This document shows, piece by piece, positions 63,801-64,000 of a stretch of 64,000 bases of DNA. Below the pieces are notes generated by a model that was not told the DNA's origin, made no database searches, and worked only from the letters and a program-made list of their open reading frames with translations. Both the position numbers and the translations under genes were made by a program. The stretch comes from Bacillota bacterium (lineage in GTDB: Bacteria; Bacillota; Clostridia; Acetivibrionales; DSM-1351): assembly GCA_023390335.1 (NCBI GenBank), contig JAEWCZ010000017.1, positions 1 to 64,000 of the forward strand. Reading direction: 5' to 3'. Numbering within the stretch: the first letter of the stretch is position 1; each line of letters starts with the position of its first letter.

Positions 63801-64000
63801 GCCAATAGTCAGCTTTATATTTATGTAAATCAGATTCAAAGTTTGGAAAATATATTAAAGGCACCTAATAACTATAAGAACAGATTGTTGGATACAGTAG
63901 CAGAAAGGCATTTAATTTCTACAGAAATGTTAACTTATATTTACGAGGGGAATTTTAAAAATAGTGAAATTTGGGATTTAATTGAAGATTATTTCTTGGG
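60831..64000 (+). CDS. Large RecQ-like SF2 helicase, 3' end outside window
   Basis: The frame is open from ATG 60831 (GGAGG eight bases upstream) to the last base, at least 1056 codons. After about 310 residues of unrecognised, acidic N-terminal sequence come RecQ-type helicase motifs: ASTGAGKSAMFQIP (Lys329), VVISPLIGLMNDQV-like Ia, VIDEAHIVTTWGKQFRP (DEAH 429-432), ATFTATA, a motif IV with LIYFPT, TTYHGSLS, ATKAFGMGIDID and QEIGRAARR near 633-641. More than 360 further residues follow with no zinc-binding or HRDC domain I can recognise. It is thus much longer than RecQ. It is co-transcribed with the sigma factor and very AT-rich, and lies in a restriction island, so a defence role is plausible but unproven. 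Confidence 0.85.
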   Translation, partial: MFKGLILSKINKIVANLSNGKNSIFVLKGIPLSVLDEDNANNINLEEAVANKALYIFTKVIGKRNFITYEEFLVLNNFVVDQYKTIYVLNNNLYMKQYPINIYFNDEIKSGLLTHFEQNDVGEEDDSYIGDIDEYISMFNGLREHNGYILGAYCDEKIQISSKIININIFEEKDFQIDIESEESTEFIDIIEEADYINLVKKVFEKRDEVKIRIANYSGDMSKLKEHIKLLAYHLQDWTKFYYIRPQKVKDEFKHRDEYTELLKKYWGYNEFRKLPIYDIEKLERGEKEIVFISQENIISNLVEQVENCADNTKNCRDVFVTASTGAGKSAMFQIPAIYIAEREEPLLTIVISPLIGLMNDQVKNLEIKNYKYAKTINSDISPILKQDIINKVANYEYHILYISPETLLSRSDVEQLIGDRKIGMIVIDEAHIVTTWGKQFRPDYWYLGDHIRKLRKRQLVKKNCSFIVATFTATAIYHGLEDMYTETINSLHMIQPITYLGYIKRTDINIKIDITKKEKGERYEYELDKFEQLVDVIKRAMVTNKKTLIYFPTVMLINRFYEYLRLRKMISQVTTYHGSLSKDTKRENYEAFLNKEKLIMLATKAFGMGIDIDDIELVVHFAPTGNVCDYVQEIGRAARRKDLLGEAYYNYNTRDFKHINRLHGLSTIRRYQLIEVIKKIVELYQNSIKKDNKGQYTRKRNAMLLDAENFTYIFGTPISDEDNNVNKVKTALLIIQKDFENKIGFSPINIRPIPLFSIGFFKIEKNVQKNLLRKYPESIEEIEEKEHICRVYLDKIWSTNYVNYSFPLFKYMIYSQNSELEFIRDYTLIPALCVSINFCSDFRSLFNSIWDTIKNFINKRVLSGEHTAVNDIANILTDTLKIGKYKAEAICEVVITSMDTYRKNFARSMTPIVKEKFTTSGDVKYQFNVAVNSYFNWVESGLRNVISETDFESGQLYLINDNGNKIKQYSVILGILEALDVLTFKMLGGANSQLYIYVNQIQSLENILKAPNNYKNRLLDTVAERHLISTEMLTYIYEGNFKNSEIWDLIEDYFL

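Overview
The window looks like a chromosome segment from a low-GC, spore-forming Gram-positive anaerobe of the Clostridia, probably near Ruminiclostridium or the cellulolytic Clostridium group. That placement is an inference from overall protein style, strong Shine-Dalgarno sites, a spore-former-type LonB and the gene order; no database search was possible.

Region 1 (1-25.5 kb) is the right-hand part of a nonribosomal peptide synthetase (NRPS) cluster. It holds the end of one synthetase (A-PCP-E, Phe-like code, hence probably D-Phe), a stand-alone type II thioesterase, and a 7387-residue synthetase with seven C-A-PCP modules. Reading the adenylation-domain pocket residues by eye suggests ...D-Phe, Asx, Asn, large hydrophobic, Val, Val, Val, Leu. 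The last module has no thioesterase or reductase domain. It ends instead in what looks like only the C-terminal lobe of a condensation domain. Just beyond the terminator lies a truncated NRAMP (mntH) remnant next to an intact DtxR/MntR-type regulator, so the cluster edge coincides with a broken chromosomal gene.

Region 2 (26.4-42.5 kb) is housekeeping: an amidohydrolase with tsaE-tsaB-rimI, a Lon-related protease, an ECF sigma/anti-sigma/membrane-protein operon, an HPr-like protein lacking His15, uvrC, a metallophosphoesterase, and the proteostasis set tig-clpP-clpX-lonB.

Region 3 (42.5-47 kb) is a complete Bce-type antimicrobial-peptide sensing and detoxification module (response regulator, kinase, ABC ATPase, permease) on the minus strand.

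Region 4 (47-53.8 kb) has a secreted or anchored nuclease, a holin-like small protein, a 307-bp imperfect palindrome, tsaD, a cluster of DnaA-box-like nonamers, a lytic transglycosylase, a Cys-rich small protein, a DUF402 protein, a PHP phosphoesterase, smpB and ssrA (tmRNA). smpB and ssrA together form the trans-translation pair.

Region 5 (53.8 kb to the end) is a mobile element integrated at the 3' end of ssrA. A serine recombinase whose reading frame runs into ssrA is followed by an ImmA/IrrE-like gene; both lie behind a LexA-type box, implying SOS control. The cargo is a Sau3AI/MutH-like restriction enzyme, a small protein with a possible PD-(D/E)XK signature, a C5 cytosine methyltransferase, and then a very AT-rich operon of an RpoD-like sigma factor and a large RecQ-like helicase that runs off the window. 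This last pair, in a restriction island, is the best candidate for an undescribed system.
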